DNA of 64,000 nt from Chloroflexota bacterium. Lineage in GTDB: Bacteria > Chloroflexota > UBA6077 > JACCZL01. Where the stretch lies: contig JADLFM010000023.1 of assembly GCA_020845495.1 (NCBI GenBank), positions 212,434-276,433 on the forward strand. Direction: 5' to 3'. The position numbers were made by a program, and so were the translations under genes. Below the pieces are notes generated by a model. That model worked only from the letters and a program-made list of their open reading frames with translations. It was not told where the DNA came from and did not search any database. Of this stretch, positions 7,860 through 16,098 are shown in pieces; positions within the stretch are counted from its first letter, which is position 1; each line of letters starts with the position of its first letter.

Positions 7860-8471
7860 TTATGGCCGCCCTGGCGTTGGTGTGATGTCGACCTGCTGGA
7901 GATACTGCGCCAGTACCCAGCCCTCGAGCTGGCGGGTCTCCCACTCCACGCGCCGCCAGACTTGTGCCTGCACCGTCTCTTCCGGGCCGACCACCCTCAG
8001 CAACGAGTTCTCGGCAATCGCCGGGATGATCCGCTTGCCCTGCGGTCCTGGCTCCTCTCGCAAGTAGATGCCGAGGCCATTGGTGTTGACGACTCGCGCG
8101 TAGCGCGGGGGTACCGGCGTCGGAGACGGTTGGGGTGTCGAGGTGGCCCGTAGGGTCGGGCGAGGCACCAGGGTAGCGAATTCCCTGACGGGAGGGGATG
8201 CGGCGGGTGTCAGCAGCACCGTTGGCGCCGCGGCGAGCGGCGTCGGAGGTGGCACGGCGCCTCGCGATTGAAAGTCGAGGCGGGATGCGCTGAGAATCGC
8301 CAGCAAGACCACGGCGAGGATCACACCGCCGAACAGGAGGGCCGCGACGATGTGCCACCAGCGAATGCCGAAGGCTGGCCGGTGCTCCCCGAAGGGCCGA
8401 CCACACCACTCGCACGCCGCTGCCTTGGGGCTGTTACGGCCGCGACAACCCGGGCAGATCTGACTACTCAT
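7860..8471 (-). CDS. Zinc-ribbon, membrane-anchored protein with SH3-like C-terminal domain
   Basis: A 203-residue protein. It begins with a zinc ribbon, CPGCRGRNSPKAAACEWC (two CxxC pairs), followed by one membrane segment at about 41-63 (IVAALLFGGVILAVVLLAI). A long Pro/Thr/Ala-rich linker then leads to an extracellular SH3-type domain at about 125-195 (NTNGLGIYLREEPGP...EGWVLAQYLQ), the pattern of bacterial SH3 domains that bind cell-wall peptides. The ATG at 8471 was chosen because the Cys-rich ribbon follows directly. It is divergent from parA. The role is unknown; envelope sensing is possible. Confidence 0.8.
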   Translation of the reverse strand: MSSQICPGCRGRNSPKAAACEWCGRPFGEHRPAFGIRWWHIVAALLFGGVILAVVLLAILSASRLDFQSRGAVPPPTPLAAAPTVLLTPAASPPVREFATLVPRPTLRATSTPQPSPTPVPPRYARVVNTNGLGIYLREEPGPQGKRIIPAIAENSLLRVVGPEETVQAQVWRRVEWETRQLEGWVLAQYLQQVDITPTPGRP

Positions 8472-8602
8472 TCTGACGTCGTGGGCCTCCCAGACACGCA
8501 CCCGGCGAGAAGCCGGGGCGTCGGCAGGACCGCCGTAGCATAGGGGCGTCTCCACGCGCTGTCAAGGTGCGCGGGCGTGACGGACCTGAAAGCTAGATCT
8601 CG

Positions 8603-8631
8603 TTGCCCGGCTTTTCTAGGTGTGTTAGGCT
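8603..8631 (+). promoter_or_regulatory. Candidate parA-ftsZ promoter
   Basis: TTGCCC (8603-8608), a 17-base spacer and TAGGCT (8626-8631), about 50 bases upstream of the parA ATG at 8682. The -10 is only a partial match. Confidence 0.35.
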
Positions 8632-8681
8632 TTTGTCGCGTCGGGTCGACACCGACCGCTCCGCCGGAGAACCAGCAGCAG

Positions 8682-9446
8682 ATGCCGACCATCATCGCCG
8701 TCGCGAACCAGAAAGGTGGGGTCGGGAAGACGACGACCACCGCCAATCTGGGAGCGTCGCTGGTCCGGCAGGGGTGCCGGGTGCTGCTGGTCGACATGGA
8801 CCCGCAGGGCAACCTCACCAGCGCTGTCGGTGTGTCCAAGGTGCTCGAACGGACCGTCGCGGACGCGCTCCTCGACCGGAGCACGGCGCTTCCGGCCGTG
8901 AAGATCGGGAATGGCACGGGGCGGCTGGATCTGGTCCCCGCGACGCTCGCTCTGGCCAGTGCCGAGGCCGCCTTGATGAACAAGCTCGGGCGCGAGCTAC
9001 GGCTTCGCGATCAACTGGTCCGAGTGGGTGCGGCCTACGACTTCATCATCATCGACACGCCGCCATCGTTGGGCTTGCTCACCATCAACGCGCTCGTGGC
9101 CGCCGACCGTGTGCTCATCCCGACCGAGGCACGCTTCTTTTCGCTACAAGGGCTTCAGATGATCGAAGAGAGCATTGAAGAAGTGCTCTACCTGAATCCA
9201 AAGCTCGAGATCATCGGGATCCTCCTGAGCAAGCTCGATCGGCGGCTGCGTGAAGAGAAACAGGTTGCCGAGTACCTGCGGGAGCGATGGGGCGCGAAGG
9301 TCTTTCAGACCGAGATCGGGACGAGCAGCAAGGTGCTCGAAGCTAGCTCGGCTGGACAGACCGTGTATTCCTACGTTGGGGCCGAGCGGGCCGCCGAAAT
9401 GTACAGCAAGCTTGCTGAGGAGGTACTGCGCCGTGGCCAGGTCTGA
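8682..9446 (+). CDS. ParA/Soj family ATPase
   Basis: A 254-residue deviant-Walker-A ATPase that dimerises on DNA or membranes with ATP. The motif KGGVGKTTT begins at residue 11 (signature lysine K11, K16 in the loop). DMDPQGNLTSAVG follows at about 40, and IIDTPPSLGLLTINAL (Walker B) near 122. Length and motifs fit chromosomal Soj-type proteins rather than MinD, since there is no C-terminal amphipathic targeting helix. There is no parB next to it. Instead the stop overlaps the ftsZ start by 14 bases. The ATG at 8682 was preferred to an upstream ATG because homology begins at once (MPTIIAVANQ). Confidence 0.88.
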   Translation: MPTIIAVANQKGGVGKTTTTANLGASLVRQGCRVLLVDMDPQGNLTSAVGVSKVLERTVADALLDRSTALPAVKIGNGTGRLDLVPATLALASAEAALMNKLGRELRLRDQLVRVGAAYDFIIIDTPPSLGLLTINALVAADRVLIPTEARFFSLQGLQMIEESIEEVLYLNPKLEIIGILLSKLDRRLREEKQVAEYLRERWGAKVFQTEIGTSSKVLEASSAGQTVYSYVGAERAAEMYSKLAEEVLRRGQV

Positions 9447-10725
9447 TCGTCCGCGTGGTGGCTTTGACCCGGCGCGGCTCGAAGAGCCAAGCCGTCCCGC
9501 CGCGATCGTTCCAAAGATCGTCGAGGCGCCGTTCGCGACGGCGGCGAAGGGGTTCACCGAAGTCAGAATCGTCGGGGTCGGCGGCGGCGGCGGCAATGCC
9601 GTGAACCGGATGGTCGAGGCTGGCGTGCCCGGCGTCGAGTTCATCGCCGTGAACACCGATGCCCAGGCGCTCTCCGGCTCAGTGGCGTTGAACAAGGTGC
9701 TGCTCGGCGGCCGGCAGGGGCGCGGCCTCGGCGCTGGCGGTAAGCCCGAAGAGGGCCTGAAGGCAGCGCAGCTTGCCCAGTCGGAGATTGCGGAGTCGCT
9801 CGAAGGCGCGGATATGGTGTTCGTGACAGCCGGCATGGGTGGCGGCACCGGTACCGGCGCCTCGCCAATCGTGGCGGAGGCCGCGCGGTCGGTCGGTGCA
9901 CTCACTGTTGGCGTCGTGACGCTGCCGTTCGGCTTCGAGGGCTCGCGACGAATGCGGAACGCGCTCGAAGGCGTCGAGCGGCTGCGGGAGCAGGTGGACG
10001 CGCTCGTGGTCATCCCGAACGACCGTCTCCTGAAGATGGCGGACGCGCAGATGACGGTCGTCGATGCCTTCCGGCTGGCCGACGACGTCTTGCGCCAGGG
10101 TGTGCAAGGCATCTCGGACCTCGTCACCCAGACTGGCCTGATCAACCTCGACTTCGCAGACGTCAAGTCGGTGATGCAGAATGCCGGCACCGCACTGATG
10201 GCGATTGGCGAGGGCGAGGGTGAGGAGCGCGGCGTCGACGCGGCCAGGGCGGCGATCAGCAGCCCGCTCCTTGAAGTCTCGATCGAGGGTGCGAGTGGGG
10301 TTCTGATCAACATCACTGGCGGCGCCGACCTGACACTTCAGGAGGTCACCGAGGCCGCCAACGTCATCTCCGAGGCCGTCGACTCCAGCGCCAACATCAT
10401 CTTCGGCGCCGTCATCCACCCACGCTACCAGAAAGAGGTCCGTGTCACGGTCATCGCGACCGGCTTGCGCGCGGCCGGCGACCGTGGCTGGCGTCTCGAA
10501 CGTGGTGGGCCTGGCTATCGGGACGCGGTGCGCCGCCCGGAGCCGCCGTCGCGCCGTGAAGGATTGCCCGAACCGGCCGACGACGGCGGCTGGCGACGTA
10601 ACTCGGTGCGGCGTGACACCCTGGACGAGGACACCGGTGGCTGGCGCCGTCGCCCTTCGGAGCCCACCCGCGACGACGGGGATAATGACCTGGATCTGCC
10701 GTCATTCTTACGCCGCCGTCGATAG
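9433..10725 (+). CDS. ftsZ: Cell division protein FtsZ
   Basis: A 430-residue tubulin-like GTPase that forms the division ring. After a 40-residue N-terminal extension come VGVGGGGGNAVNRM (48-60), NTDAQAL (74-80), the tubulin signature GGGTGTG (136-142), PFGFEG and the T7 synergy loop NLDFADVKSVM (238-248). A variable linker of about 60 residues rich in Arg/Pro/Asp ends in the conserved C-terminal peptide LDLPSFLRRRR, which binds membrane tethers. The GTG at 9433 was chosen because GAGGAGG lies 9 bases upstream and because translation is coupled to parA through a 14-base overlap. Longer starts would lie inside parA. Confidence 0.97.
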   Translation: MARSDRPRGGFDPARLEEPSRPAAIVPKIVEAPFATAAKGFTEVRIVGVGGGGGNAVNRMVEAGVPGVEFIAVNTDAQALSGSVALNKVLLGGRQGRGLGAGGKPEEGLKAAQLAQSEIAESLEGADMVFVTAGMGGGTGTGASPIVAEAARSVGALTVGVVTLPFGFEGSRRMRNALEGVERLREQVDALVVIPNDRLLKMADAQMTVVDAFRLADDVLRQGVQGISDLVTQTGLINLDFADVKSVMQNAGTALMAIGEGEGEERGVDAARAAISSPLLEVSIEGASGVLINITGGADLTLQEVTEAANVISEAVDSSANIIFGAVIHPRYQKEVRVTVIATGLRAAGDRGWRLERGGPGYRDAVRRPEPPSRREGLPEPADDGGWRRNSVRRDTLDEDTGGWRRRPSEPTRDDGDNDLDLPSFLRRRR

Positions 10726-10767
10726 GGTGAAGGCGAGCGCTGTGCCGCCAGGCCGCCAGGCACCCGC

Positions 10768-10795
10768 TCGACGGCGCCCGTCGGCCGGCTATAAT
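10768..10795 (+). promoter_or_regulatory. Promoter of the TPP-riboswitch operon
   Basis: TCGACG (10768-10773), a 16-base spacer and a perfect TATAAT (10790-10795). Transcription would begin near 10802, just before the riboswitch aptamer. Confidence 0.65.
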
Positions 10796-10814
10796 TGCCG
10801 TCATAACTGAAGAC

Positions 10815-10930
10815 CGTCCCCGCGGGGGAGCGAGCAGCTGAGAGGTGGGGTCAGGCCCACCAACTCTTCGAACCTGATCTCGGCAAGCCGAGGGTTGTAG
10901 CCTTCGGAAGACGAGCGTAGGGAAGCGGGA
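10815..10930 (+). promoter_or_regulatory. TPP (THI-box) riboswitch
   Basis: The conserved elements are in order: GGGGGAGC, GCAGCTGAGAGGTGGGG (10835-10850; CTGAGA is the pyrimidine-sensing bulge region), CGAACCTGATCT (10869-10880; pyrophosphate-sensing side) and GCGTAGGGAAGCGGG (10914-10929), which closes helix P1 with the 5' CCCCGC. It lies between a TATAAT promoter and thiD. TPP binding should reduce expression of thiD and the three transport-type genes behind it. Confidence 0.94.
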
Positions 10931-10932
10931 TG

Positions 10933-10964
10933 CGAGGCAGCGCCAGCACTGCTGGCATGCCTCG
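10933..10964 (+). promoter_or_regulatory. Strong hairpin after the riboswitch aptamer
   Basis: CGAGGCA (10933-10939) pairs with TGCCTCG (10958-10964), and the inside holds GCCAG/CTGGC. It begins two bases after the aptamer, so it may be the expression platform or may compete with P1. No T-run follows, so a classic intrinsic terminator is unlikely. Confidence 0.5.
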
Positions 10965-11029
10965 TTGCACTCCCGGCGTCGGTACGTTTCATCACGGCCG
11001 ACGTCTTCGTTTGTTGCTGTCGCTCCACC

Positions 11030-12067
11030 GTGGCGGATCTGTCCGCAGCATCATGGCGGTGGAGCGAGCAGGCGGTGGCGGGGCATTCCTTAAACGAGCG
11101 AGTACCGCCGTGGCGCCCGAACGGACCAGCGGCGACCTCGACGACTGACGCCGGTGGCATCCCCCCGGCGTCCGAGACGCTGCCGGTGGCGGTCACCATC
11201 GGCGGCTCGGATTCGAGCGGCGGAGCCGGCATCCAGGCCGATCTGGCGACTTTCGCCGTCCTTGGCGTCTTCGGCGCGTCCGTCCTGACCCGAGTGACAG
11301 CGCAGAATACGCGCGGCGTTCGAGACGTCTGTGCGCTGCCGCCAGATTTCGTCGCAGCGCAACTCGCGGCCGTCTACGAGGATCTCGACGTCAGAGCGGT
11401 GAAGACCGGGTCGCTCAGTTCGGCCGCGACGATCGCCGTCGTCGCACGGGTGCTGCGCGAGCATCGTACGGCGTCGGTCGTCGTCGACCCGGTCTTCGTC
11501 GCCAAGAGCGGCACCCGGCTCCTCGACGACGCGGCTCTCGGAGCGCTGGTCTCCGACCTGCTGCCGCTCGCCACGGTGATCACGCCGAACCGCCAGGAGG
11601 CTGGTCTGCTGGTCGGCCGGCCGGTCCGCTCGCTCGACGAAGCCACGGTGGCCGCGCGTGAGTTGCTCGCGATGATGAGTGGTAGTCGTCAAGCGGCCGG
11701 CTCAACGGATGGCTCGGACAGGCCGGCCTACGAGCCGATGGTGGTCGTCACCAGCGCGAGCAGCGAGAAGAACCACATCGTCGACCTCGTCTGCACGCCG
11801 AATGGCGTCGAGAAACTCCGTGGCGTGCGGATCGAGCATGCGCCGACGCATGGAGCCGGCTGTGTCTTCTCGGCAGCGATCGCAGCCGGCCTCGCACACG
11901 GAGTGCCGGCGCTCGAGGCCGTCCGGGCCGCGAGGGAGGTGGTGACCCGGGCGATTCGGTCTGGCATCGCGCACGAGCCAGGGCGCGGGCCGGTCAGTCC
12001 TGGCCTTGGGTTGGGACGGCGCCCGGGTGTCGGAGTGACCCACAAGGAGTGCATTGGAGAACGATGA
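11030..12067 (+). CDS. thiD: Hydroxymethylpyrimidine/phosphomethylpyrimidine kinase ThiD
   Basis: A ribokinase-fold enzyme that phosphorylates HMP and HMP-P in thiamin synthesis. [27 protein letters not shown] marks the start of the domain at about residue 55; [11 protein letters not shown] and [10 protein letters not shown] are in the centre, and [19 protein letters not shown] carries the anion hole and catalytic aspartate region. In this last motif the usual Gly-Thr/Ala-Gly-Asp is GAGC, with Cys where the catalytic Asp is common. The GTG at 11030 gives an unusual 50-residue N-terminal extension without a ribosome site; GTG at 11186 is a possible real start. The stop overlaps the next ATG (ATGA at 12064). 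Confidence 0.9.
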   Translation: MADLSAASWRWSEQAVAGHSLNERVPPWRPNGPAATSTTDAGGIPPASETLPVAVTIGGSDSSGGAGIQADLATFAVLGVFGASVLTRVTAQNTRGVRDVCALPPDFVAAQLAAVYEDLDVRAVKTGSLSSAATIAVVARVLREHRTASVVVDPVFVAKSGTRLLDDAALGALVSDLLPLATVITPNRQEAGLLVGRPVRSLDEATVAARELLAMMSGSRQAAGSTDGSDRPAYEPMVVVTSASSEKNHIVDLVCTPNGVEKLRGVRIEHAPTHGAGCVFSAAIAAGLAHGVPALEAVRAAREVVTRAIRSGIAHEPGRGPVSPGLGLGRRPGVGVTHKECIGER

Positions 12068-13176
12068 TGTCTGAGCGATTGCCTCGTGCCCCGCGGCGCC
12101 TGAGCCGCCGACACTTCCTGAAGACGAGCGTCACCGGCGCGGCTGTACTGACGCTGGCCGGTTGCAGCCAACTCACCCCCAGCGGCTCGCGGGCCGCGCC
12201 GGGCTCAAAGGAGCCGCGCAGCCTGACCGTCTCGATCTGGGGTGGCGTGACCGAGGAGAGCGTCCGTAAGTGGGTGCTGCCTCGGTTCCAGAAGGAGTTC
12301 AACGCCACCGTGACGCTGGACGTCGGCCTCCAGGGCGCCCGGTTCAACAAGCTGCTCTCGCAGCGGGGCGCCCAGACGGTCGACATCTTCTGCTCGACGG
12401 AGGAGCTCGTCTACAACGGGCTCAAGCAAGATCTCTTCGAGAAGATCGACCCCAAGAAGATCCCGAACATGGCTCGGCTCCACCCGTGGGCGACCCCGGT
12501 GCCGGAATACGGCCCGGCGATTGGGCTCACGACCTTCGGCCTCGCGTACAACACCCGCGCCCTCTCGACTCCGCCCACGAGCTGGGCCGACCTCTGGAGG
12601 CCGGACTTGCGCGGCCGGCTCGCGCTCATCAACTTCACGCACTCGCAGGGGCCGGCCTTGCTGATCCGAGCGGCCGAGCTCCATAACGGCTCGATGCAGG
12701 CGGTCGACGCGGGTTTCGCCAGCCTGGCCGAGCTTCGACCGGCGGTGGTGGAGCTGTATTTCACGGAGTACATCCCCCAGTTGTTGCAGGATCAGGTGCT
12801 CGTGGCGCCGGAGTTGGACTACTACGTCCAATCGCTGAAGCTACAGGGCTACCCTATCGACTGGGTGCTGCCTGACGACGGCGCGTTCAGCGTGCTCCAG
12901 ATAGCGAACATCGTGAAGGGTTCGCCGAATCGACAGGTGGCCGAACAGTTCATCGACTTCTACCTTGACAGCGAGAGCCAGCGTGCGATTGCGAACGATA
13001 ACTACACCTCTCCCTCCAACAAGGAGACGACGCTCGAGCCGACGGTCGCGGCAAAGACGATGGTCGGCGATCGGCTGGCGAAGCTGCGGACGTTTGACCT
13101 CGAGACCATCGCCGATGCACGTCCGGCCTGGACCGAGCGGTTTAGCGCCGAGGTACTTCCCAAGTGGAAGGGCTGA
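12064..13176 (+). CDS. ABC transporter substrate-binding lipoprotein (thiamin/HMP-type candidate)
   Basis: A 370-residue periplasmic-binding-fold protein. The N-terminus has a Tat motif (LSRRHFLKT) and a lipobox LAGC with Cys34, so it is exported folded and anchored to the outer face of the membrane. The body (LTVSIWGGVTEES, FQKEFNATVTLDVG, TSWADLWRPDLRGRLALIN) matches the PotD/iron/thiamin binding-protein cluster. Co-transcription with thiD under a TPP riboswitch suggests that it binds thiamin, HMP or a degradation product (inference). The ATG at 12064 overlaps the thiD stop and has GGAG 5 bases upstream. Confidence 0.88.
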   Translation: MMSERLPRAPRRLSRRHFLKTSVTGAAVLTLAGCSQLTPSGSRAAPGSKEPRSLTVSIWGGVTEESVRKWVLPRFQKEFNATVTLDVGLQGARFNKLLSQRGAQTVDIFCSTEELVYNGLKQDLFEKIDPKKIPNMARLHPWATPVPEYGPAIGLTTFGLAYNTRALSTPPTSWADLWRPDLRGRLALINFTHSQGPALLIRAAELHNGSMQAVDAGFASLAELRPAVVELYFTEYIPQLLQDQVLVAPELDYYVQSLKLQGYPIDWVLPDDGAFSVLQIANIVKGSPNRQVAEQFIDFYLDSESQRAIANDNYTSPSNKETTLEPTVAAKTMVGDRLAKLRTFDLETIADARPAWTERFSAEVLPKWKG

Positions 13177-13211
13177 GGTGACACCAGCGTCACGGTCGAA
13201 TCTCCAGGGTC

Positions 13212-14996
13212 GTGGGCAGGACGCATGCGGAATTCACCCTGGTCTCGGTGGGGATTGCCGGGCGCGGCGGACCGGCCAGTCGTGAGACAGGGATGCTGAG
13301 CGCGACGCGGCCCCCTGTGCTGGTGGCGTCATCGCCGGCGACGGTGGACGCCGCCCGCCCGTTCCCGGCGGGAGTACGCCGGCGCCGCCGCCGGCTGGAT
13401 CTGCTTGCGTTCCTGCCACTCGGCGTGCTGCTGGTTGGCCTGATTGGCCTGCCGATGCTCGGTGTCGTGGTCACCAGCCTGCTGCCGAGCCGGGTGGTCG
13501 GGGCCGGAACACTGGCGAACTACGGCTACCTGTTGACCCGCGCCCCATTCCTGGAGGCGCTGGCTCGGACGCTCCTGGTGAGCGGCGCGGTAACTCTGCT
13601 GGCGACGCTTCTGGCTATCCCGACGGCTTTGGCGCTCGACCGTCTACCGCCCTCCACCCGTCAGGCGGGTGCGCTGCTACTCCTGCTGCCGATCCTGGTA
13701 GGCCCGCTCGTGCTCGCGCTCGGCTGGCTGGCGGTCCTGTCTGGAAGTCGTCCGCTCGGGCCGCTGGGGATTGTCCTGCCGCGCCTCGTCGGGCACGAGA
13801 GCGGTACGGTCGTCGGGCTGGTCGGGTATACCGTGCCGTTCGTGACGCTGGTGTTGCTCGCTGGCCTGGCCCGCCTCGACCCCGCCGTCGTTGCCGCCGC
13901 CTCGCTCGACGGGGCCGGCCGCTGGCGGGGCTTCCGCTCGGTTACCTGGCCGCTGATCCTGCCGTCGCTGGCAGGCGGTGCGCTGCTGGCGATGCTGCTG
14001 GCAATGAGCGCCTACGTCACGCCACAGTACCTCGGCGGTGGCGCCCGCCCAGTGCTGACCACCGTTATCGCCCAATACGTGCTCGGCACGTTCGACCGTC
14101 CGCTGGCGGCGACGGCGGCTGTCGTGCTGGTCGTCGTGACGACCGGACTGGCGCTCGTCTGGTGGCGGCCACCTGTCTACGTCATCGAAGAGCAGGGGCG
14201 ACGGGACCGGACCGGGTATCGCGACCGGCACACCGATTACCTGAGCGCCGGCTGGCTGATCCTTGCCGGCGGCCTGATGCTGTTGCCCCTGGCCACGATC
14301 GTGGCCGGATCGTTCAGCCCTGACGCCCTCTTCCCGGCCTTGCCGACTGGCGTCAGCGTGCGTTGGTATCAGCGCATCCTGACCGACTCAACGATCGCAT
14401 CGGCCACCGGCCTCAGCCTTGGCGTGGCAGTGGCCGCGACGGTACTGGCGACCCTGGTGGCTCTCCCGGCCGCGATTCGGCTGGCCCGTCGAGGGCCGAC
14501 CTGGCTGACTGGGCTGGCGACGGCACCGTTCGCAGCTCCCCAACTGGTCGTGAGTCTGGCGATCCTGGGCGGCGTGGTCGTGCTGGGGCTGGCGCCGGCC
14601 CCGCATGGCCTCGTGCTGGCGCACGCGGCGTTCGTGACGCCGGTTGTACTACGCGCCGTGCTGGCGAGCCTGGAAGGGCTCGATCCGGCCCTGACGGAGG
14701 CAGCCGCCGTCGACGGTGCCGGCGAGCTTCGGACCGTGGCGAGCGTGCTCCTGCCGTCGATTGGGCCGGGCCTTGGTAGCGGCGCCGCGCTCGCCTTCGT
14801 TCTCTCCTTTACCAACGTCCCGCTGTCGTTGTTCCTCGCGACCCCACGGGCCATGCCGCTGCCGATCTTGATGCTCTCGCGCCTGGAGACCGGTCTCGAT
14901 CCAGGACTGGCAGCCCTCTCGGTCCTGTTAATGGCGGCTGTGCTGCCGGCCGGCCTGTTTGCCGCGCGTCTCGGCCTGGCGCGGTCGCTCGTCTGA
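13212..14996 (+). CDS. ABC transporter permease, two fused membrane domains (ThiP/FbpB type)
   Basis: A 594-residue integral membrane protein with about 12 hydrophobic segments in two homologous halves. Each half has an EAA loop for contact with an ATPase: AASLDGAGRWRGFRSVTWPL near residue 230 and EAAAVDGAGELRTVASVLLP near 495. A fused permease is typical of ThiP and ferric-iron systems. The GTG at 13212 has only weak support, and ATG at 13293 is a good alternative that removes 27 residues. It lies 35 bases after the binding-protein gene and ends in an ATGA-like overlap with the next gene. No ATPase gene is in the operon. Confidence 0.88.
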   Translation: MGRTHAEFTLVSVGIAGRGGPASRETGMLSATRPPVLVASSPATVDAARPFPAGVRRRRRRLDLLAFLPLGVLLVGLIGLPMLGVVVTSLLPSRVVGAGTLANYGYLLTRAPFLEALARTLLVSGAVTLLATLLAIPTALALDRLPPSTRQAGALLLLLPILVGPLVLALGWLAVLSGSRPLGPLGIVLPRLVGHESGTVVGLVGYTVPFVTLVLLAGLARLDPAVVAAASLDGAGRWRGFRSVTWPLILPSLAGGALLAMLLAMSAYVTPQYLGGGARPVLTTVIAQYVLGTFDRPLAATAAVVLVVVTTGLALVWWRPPVYVIEEQGRRDRTGYRDRHTDYLSAGWLILAGGLMLLPLATIVAGSFSPDALFPALPTGVSVRWYQRILTDSTIASATGLSLGVAVAATVLATLVALPAAIRLARRGPTWLTGLATAPFAAPQLVVSLAILGGVVVLGLAPAPHGLVLAHAAFVTPVVLRAVLASLEGLDPALTEAAAVDGAGELRTVASVLLPSIGPGLGSGAALAFVLSFTNVPLSLFLATPRAMPLPILMLSRLETGLDPGLAALSVLLMAAVLPAGLFAARLGLARSLV

Positions 14997-15931
14997 TGCG
15001 TCTCACGCTCCGGCTGGCCGCCTGGACCCCTCCGATTGCCGAAGCGGCGACGTTCGCTGCGCCCTGGGTGCATGGGTACTTCTCCGAGGCGAACCTGGAT
15101 TTCACCTGGCAGACGGCTGATGGCTCGGCGGCGGCGCTCGGACTGGTCGAGTCCGGCGCAGCAGACGTAGCCTTCGCCAGTTGCTTCGGTGTGCTCCAGG
15201 CCATCGGGCGGGGCGCGCCGATCCTCGCCGTCTACAACCTGTTTCCGCGCTCGTGCTTCGTCGTCTTCGGGCCTGGCGGCAGCCAGATCGCGCGGCCGGC
15301 CGAGCTCGCTGGGCGGCGAATCGGCACCCGGAGTATTCACAGCAGCGGGACGGCCTGGCTCCAGGCGTTGCTTCGGCTAGACGGCCGGTCTGGCGACGAC
15401 GTTCGGTCGGTCGTGGTGGGCGACGACGGCGTGCGGATGCTGCTTACCGGTGAGGTCGACGGGCTGGTCGGCTCGGATGCCATCCTCTACGACGCCCTGC
15501 GAGCCGGCCTCGAGAGCCCGTTCACGTTCTGGCTCGACACGTTGCTACCGCTGCCGTCCGACGTGTTGGCGATCCGGCCCGATCGCATCGAGGAGGTCGG
15601 CCCGGCCGTTCGGCGCTTCCTCAGGGCCTACCGACGCGGGGTCCACGCGGCAGCGCAGCGGCCCGCCTGGGCGGCCGAGGCACTCGCACGGGGAACCGTC
15701 GACGGCGTGGATGAGCGCCGCAATCGGGCGATGCTCGCGCTCCGTTTGCTGCTCTCGTCGCCGCGAACCTGCCAGCCCCTCGGCTGGTTCGACGTGCCGG
15801 CCATCTGTCAGACTGCTGCGCGGCTCGGACGGCTCGGCGTCCTGTCGGCGCACGACGCGCTGGTAGCGGGCGCCTTCACCAACGAGGTCGTAGCCGGACT
15901 GGACGTGCCAGATACAGGTGCATCGGAGTAA
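14996..15931 (+). CDS. THI5/NMT1-like protein without signal peptide
   Basis: A 311-residue protein with the THI5/NMT1 periplasmic-binding fold: WVHGYFSEANLDFTWQTADGSAAALGLVESGAADVAFAS, then LAGRRIGTRS, VDGLVGSDAILYDAL, and AVRRFLRAYRRGVHAAAQRPAWAAEAL. Family members are either exported binding proteins for pyrimidine precursors (ThiY-like) or the single-turnover HMP-P synthase of fungi. Here translation starts at MRLTLRLAAW with no signal peptide or lipobox, and the ATG is coupled to the permease stop. By eye the fungal catalytic Lys and His and the CCCFC motif are not present. It may therefore be a cytoplasmic precursor-binding protein (inference). Confidence 0.8.
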   Translation: MRLTLRLAAWTPPIAEAATFAAPWVHGYFSEANLDFTWQTADGSAAALGLVESGAADVAFASCFGVLQAIGRGAPILAVYNLFPRSCFVVFGPGGSQIARPAELAGRRIGTRSIHSSGTAWLQALLRLDGRSGDDVRSVVVGDDGVRMLLTGEVDGLVGSDAILYDALRAGLESPFTFWLDTLLPLPSDVLAIRPDRIEEVGPAVRRFLRAYRRGVHAAAQRPAWAAEALARGTVDGVDERRNRAMLALRLLLSSPRTCQPLGWFDVPAICQTAARLGRLGVLSAHDALVAGAFTNEVVAGLDVPDTGASE

Positions 15932-15963
15932 CGGACGAGTCGGCCGCCGTGGGCCGAGCTCCT

Positions 15964-16038
15964 ACACCAAAGCCACGGTAGGAACTACATGTCCGTAACC
16001 AGGGGGCATGTGGTTTCCACCTCGGTATTGGTTTAGTG
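15964..16038. repeat. Imperfect inverted-repeat element, ACCAAAGCC family
   Basis: A 75-base stretch whose two halves are imperfect reverse complements: the left begins ACCAAAGCCACGGT (15966-15979) and has ACATG near the centre, and the right has CATGT and ends in ATTGGTTTAGT. The first 14 bases are identical to the start of another inverted-repeat element at 42186. Both begin just after a gene. Confidence 0.7.
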
Positions 16039-16039
16039 G

Positions 16040-16069
16040 CAGGGGCGGGGCCGCCTGTTCCCGCCCCTG
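16040..16069. terminator. Hairpin between convergent THI5-like and AOR genes
   Basis: CAGGGGCGGG (16040-16049) and CCCGCCCCTG (16060-16069) form a perfect 10-bp stem with a 10-base loop. It lies 30 bases beyond the AOR stop and probably ends both convergent transcripts. There is no T-run. Confidence 0.55.
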
Positions 16070-16098
16070 ACGTGAGTGGGCTGCCTTCGGCCGGTGAC

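Noticed and set aside
10933..10964. Intrinsic terminator after the THI-box
   Set aside because: The hairpin is strong, but TTGCACTCCC follows instead of a T-run, so it was listed only as a regulatory hairpin.
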